A stretch of 6,684 nt of DNA. Origin: an uncultured Candidatus Planktophila sp. (GTDB taxonomy: Bacteria > Actinomycetota > Actinomycetes > Nanopelagicales > Nanopelagicaceae). The stretch is taken from positions 1 through 6,684 of the forward strand of contig CALJUA010000013.1 of the NCBI GenBank assembly GCA_937975715.1, given 5' to 3'. The notes beneath the pieces are model-generated. The model was not told the DNA's origin. It saw only the letters and a list, made by a program, of their open reading frames with translations, and searched no databases. The position numbers and the translations under genes were made by a program. How positions within the stretch are numbered: the first letter of the stretch is position 1; every line of letters begins with the position of its first letter. This document shows, one piece after another, positions 5,348 to 6,684 of this stretch.

Positions 5348-6684
5348 TTACTTCTTCTTAGGCTTTGAAACTTTGGATGACGCCTTTGAAGCAGTGTTCT
5401 TCGCAGTAGTTGTTGCAGATTTTGTAGCGCGGCTGACTGCATGAGATGCGGCGATGATCGGGCGCAATACGCGACGAGTCTGTGGGCTTTGTGCGTTGCG
5501 CTTTAACTGTGGCAACTCTGCAACGCGAGCAATGATCGCTTCGTGAATATCTTGAACAGTCGCCTGGCCATTAATAACTAAGTAACGCTCTGGATCGAGC
5601 AAAGCTAATTGCAAAAACTCTTGACGAACGCGTTCGTGGAATTCCACTGGTTCTGCCTCTAAACGATCCATGGATTGCAAACGGCTAAGCCCAACAACTG
5701 CTGGAACGTCAATCAAGATTGTCAGAGTCGGATACAAAGTCTCAGTTGCCCAGCGGTTGATACGAGCAACTTCTGATGGAATCAATACACGACCTGCGCC
5801 TTGATATGCAATTGATGAATCCATATAGCGATCGTTAATAACAACTTCGCCGCGCGCAAGCGCTGGACGAATCACGGTATCAACATGGTGCGCGCGATCT
5901 GCTGCATATAACAAGGCCTCTGCGCGGGGATTGATTACGCCGGTTTCATGTCCCAACAAAATCTTGCGAAGATCCTTACCGAGATCTGTTCCTCCCGGTT
6001 CGAATGACAAAGTAACTGTCTCGCCCTCTTGGCGTAACCACTCTGCAAGAAGTTTTGATTGGGTTGACTTGCCAGTGCCCTCGCCACCTTCAAATGAGAT
6101 AAAGATTCCGTCTGTTGATTGGCCAGTGATTGCACCGAGCTCGCCTTGCATTGCGGCCAATATGTCAGACCACAAGGAAACTTGCGGGCGATCTTTCATC
6201 TGGCGATAAGAAAGAACGCCGATCAATAAACCAATAACTCCTGCAATAAGAATCGTGATTTGTGCGCCGTTGTAATCAAGGCGGACGTTGTAGAAGTCGT
6301 AGCGCAGGTTGCCGATTGTCGCCGCAATGATTGGTGCAATTGCGAGAACTGCCACCAAAGTAATACGAATCAATGACTGTACGAAGGCGAAAGTGCGGCC
6401 GCGAACTTCGTTATTGACCTCCATGCCCAGCAAGGTGAAGCCGGTAACCCAGCAGATTCCGCTAAATGCACCCAGGATTACAACGATAAAGATAGAGATA
6501 ACCAGGTTTGCAATCAGTGCAAGCAAAATCAAGAAGAAGCCAGCGATTGCAAGAGATGCACCAAATAAACGGCGGCGAGAGAACTGTGCAAATACCTTAG
6601 GACCGAAACCAATTCCGAGTGCAAGACCAGTAAAGACAGATGCAAAGAGAACACCGTAGGCAGCATCTCCACCGCCGAGGTCTC
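5348..6684 (-). CDS. tmk: MFS-type membrane domain fused to thymidylate kinase (5' end outside window)
   Basis: The reading frame is open to the right edge, giving 444 visible residues. The first 160 or so contain about five hydrophobic helices (near residues 9-27, 37-60, 61-86, 101-124, 142-159) with an RGR loop between the third and fourth, matching the C-terminal half of an MFS transporter. After a linker comes a complete dTMP kinase, which phosphorylates dTMP to dTDP for dTTP synthesis. It has the P-loop FEGGEGTGKST (6062-6094), EPGGT, the DRYMDSSIAYQG thymidine-binding segment, and the LID-like stretch SMDRLEAEPVEFHERVRQEF. The residue before EPGGT is Phe, where Arg is usual in bacterial enzymes. 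The last 40 or so residues are Ala/Ser/Thr/Lys-rich, ending KPKKK, beyond the usual kinase end. Such fusions are known in actinobacteria. The gene heads the operon with holB and the hydrolase. A TTG at 6532 is not a believable start because it lies inside the membrane domain. Confidence 0.9.
   Translation of the reverse strand, partial: DLGGGDAAYGVLFASVFTGLALGIGFGPKVFAQFSRRRLFGASLAIAGFFLILLALIANLVISIFIVVILGAFSGICWVTGFTLLGMEVNNEVRGRTFAFVQSLIRITLVAVLAIAPIIAATIGNLRYDFYNVRLDYNGAQITILIAGVIGLLIGVLSYRQMKDRPQVSLWSDILAAMQGELGAITGQSTDGIFISFEGGEGTGKSTQSKLLAEWLRQEGETVTLSFEPGGTDLGKDLRKILLGHETGVINPRAEALLYAADRAHHVDTVIRPALARGEVVINDRYMDSSIAYQGAGRVLIPSEVARINRWATETLYPTLTILIDVPAVVGLSRLQSMDRLEAEPVEFHERVRQEFLQLALLDPERYLVINGQATVQDIHEAIIARVAELPQLKRNAQSPQTRRVLRPIIAASHAVSRATKSATTTAKNTASKASSKVSKPKKK

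Noticed and set aside
6530..6532. TTG 6532 as the start of tmk
   Set aside because: The same frame continues without a stop to the window edge and encodes further transmembrane sequence upstream, so the TTG is an internal Leu codon.
1..6684. CRISPR array, insertion sequence or tandem repeats
   Set aside because: No regularly spaced direct repeats, transposase motifs or terminal inverted repeats were seen on either strand.

Overview
The window looks like chromosomal DNA from an actinomycete (Actinomycetota) with roughly 50% GC. Three things suggest this: a thymidylate kinase fused to the end of an MFS-type membrane protein, the order tmk - holB - secreted alpha/beta hydrolase, and start codons that sit six bases after a -10-like hexamer (leaderless transcription, common in this phylum). 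The moderate GC would fit a small-genome aquatic lineage such as Nanopelagicales, but that is a guess. All recognised genes lie on the minus strand, so transcription runs from right to left.

Right part (2691-6684) is one compact operon. A partial tmk (membrane domain plus dTMP kinase) is followed after 3 bases by holB (DNA polymerase III delta prime), whose stop codon overlaps the start of a membrane-anchored serine hydrolase of the tripeptidyl-aminopeptidase type (TAATG). tmk and holB both serve DNA replication (dTTP supply and clamp loading). The hydrolase is a conserved passenger acting outside the membrane.

Middle part (941-2690) holds two separately promoted genes: a small glyoxalase-like (VOC) protein and a DUF3800 protein. 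The DUF3800 gene is visibly more AT-rich than its neighbours and is probably an accessory, horizontally gained gene. In the gaps on both sides of it, the opposite (+) strand carries a promoter-like pair followed about 40 bases later by a strong intrinsic terminator. In both terminators the only imperfect base pair is a U-G wobble on the plus-strand RNA, which would be an A-C mismatch on the minus-strand RNA. These two orphan promoter-terminator units may encode very small RNAs and are the least explained part of the window.

Left part (1-940) holds a tRNA-Thr(CGU) gene with an encoded CCA and one mismatch in its anticodon stem. Next comes galE, cut by the left edge. Its probable promoter starts inside the tRNA's CCA end and carries a perfect 6-bp inverted repeat overlapping the -10.

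All calls were made by reading the sequence. Promoters and small RNAs are predictions without experimental or comparative support.
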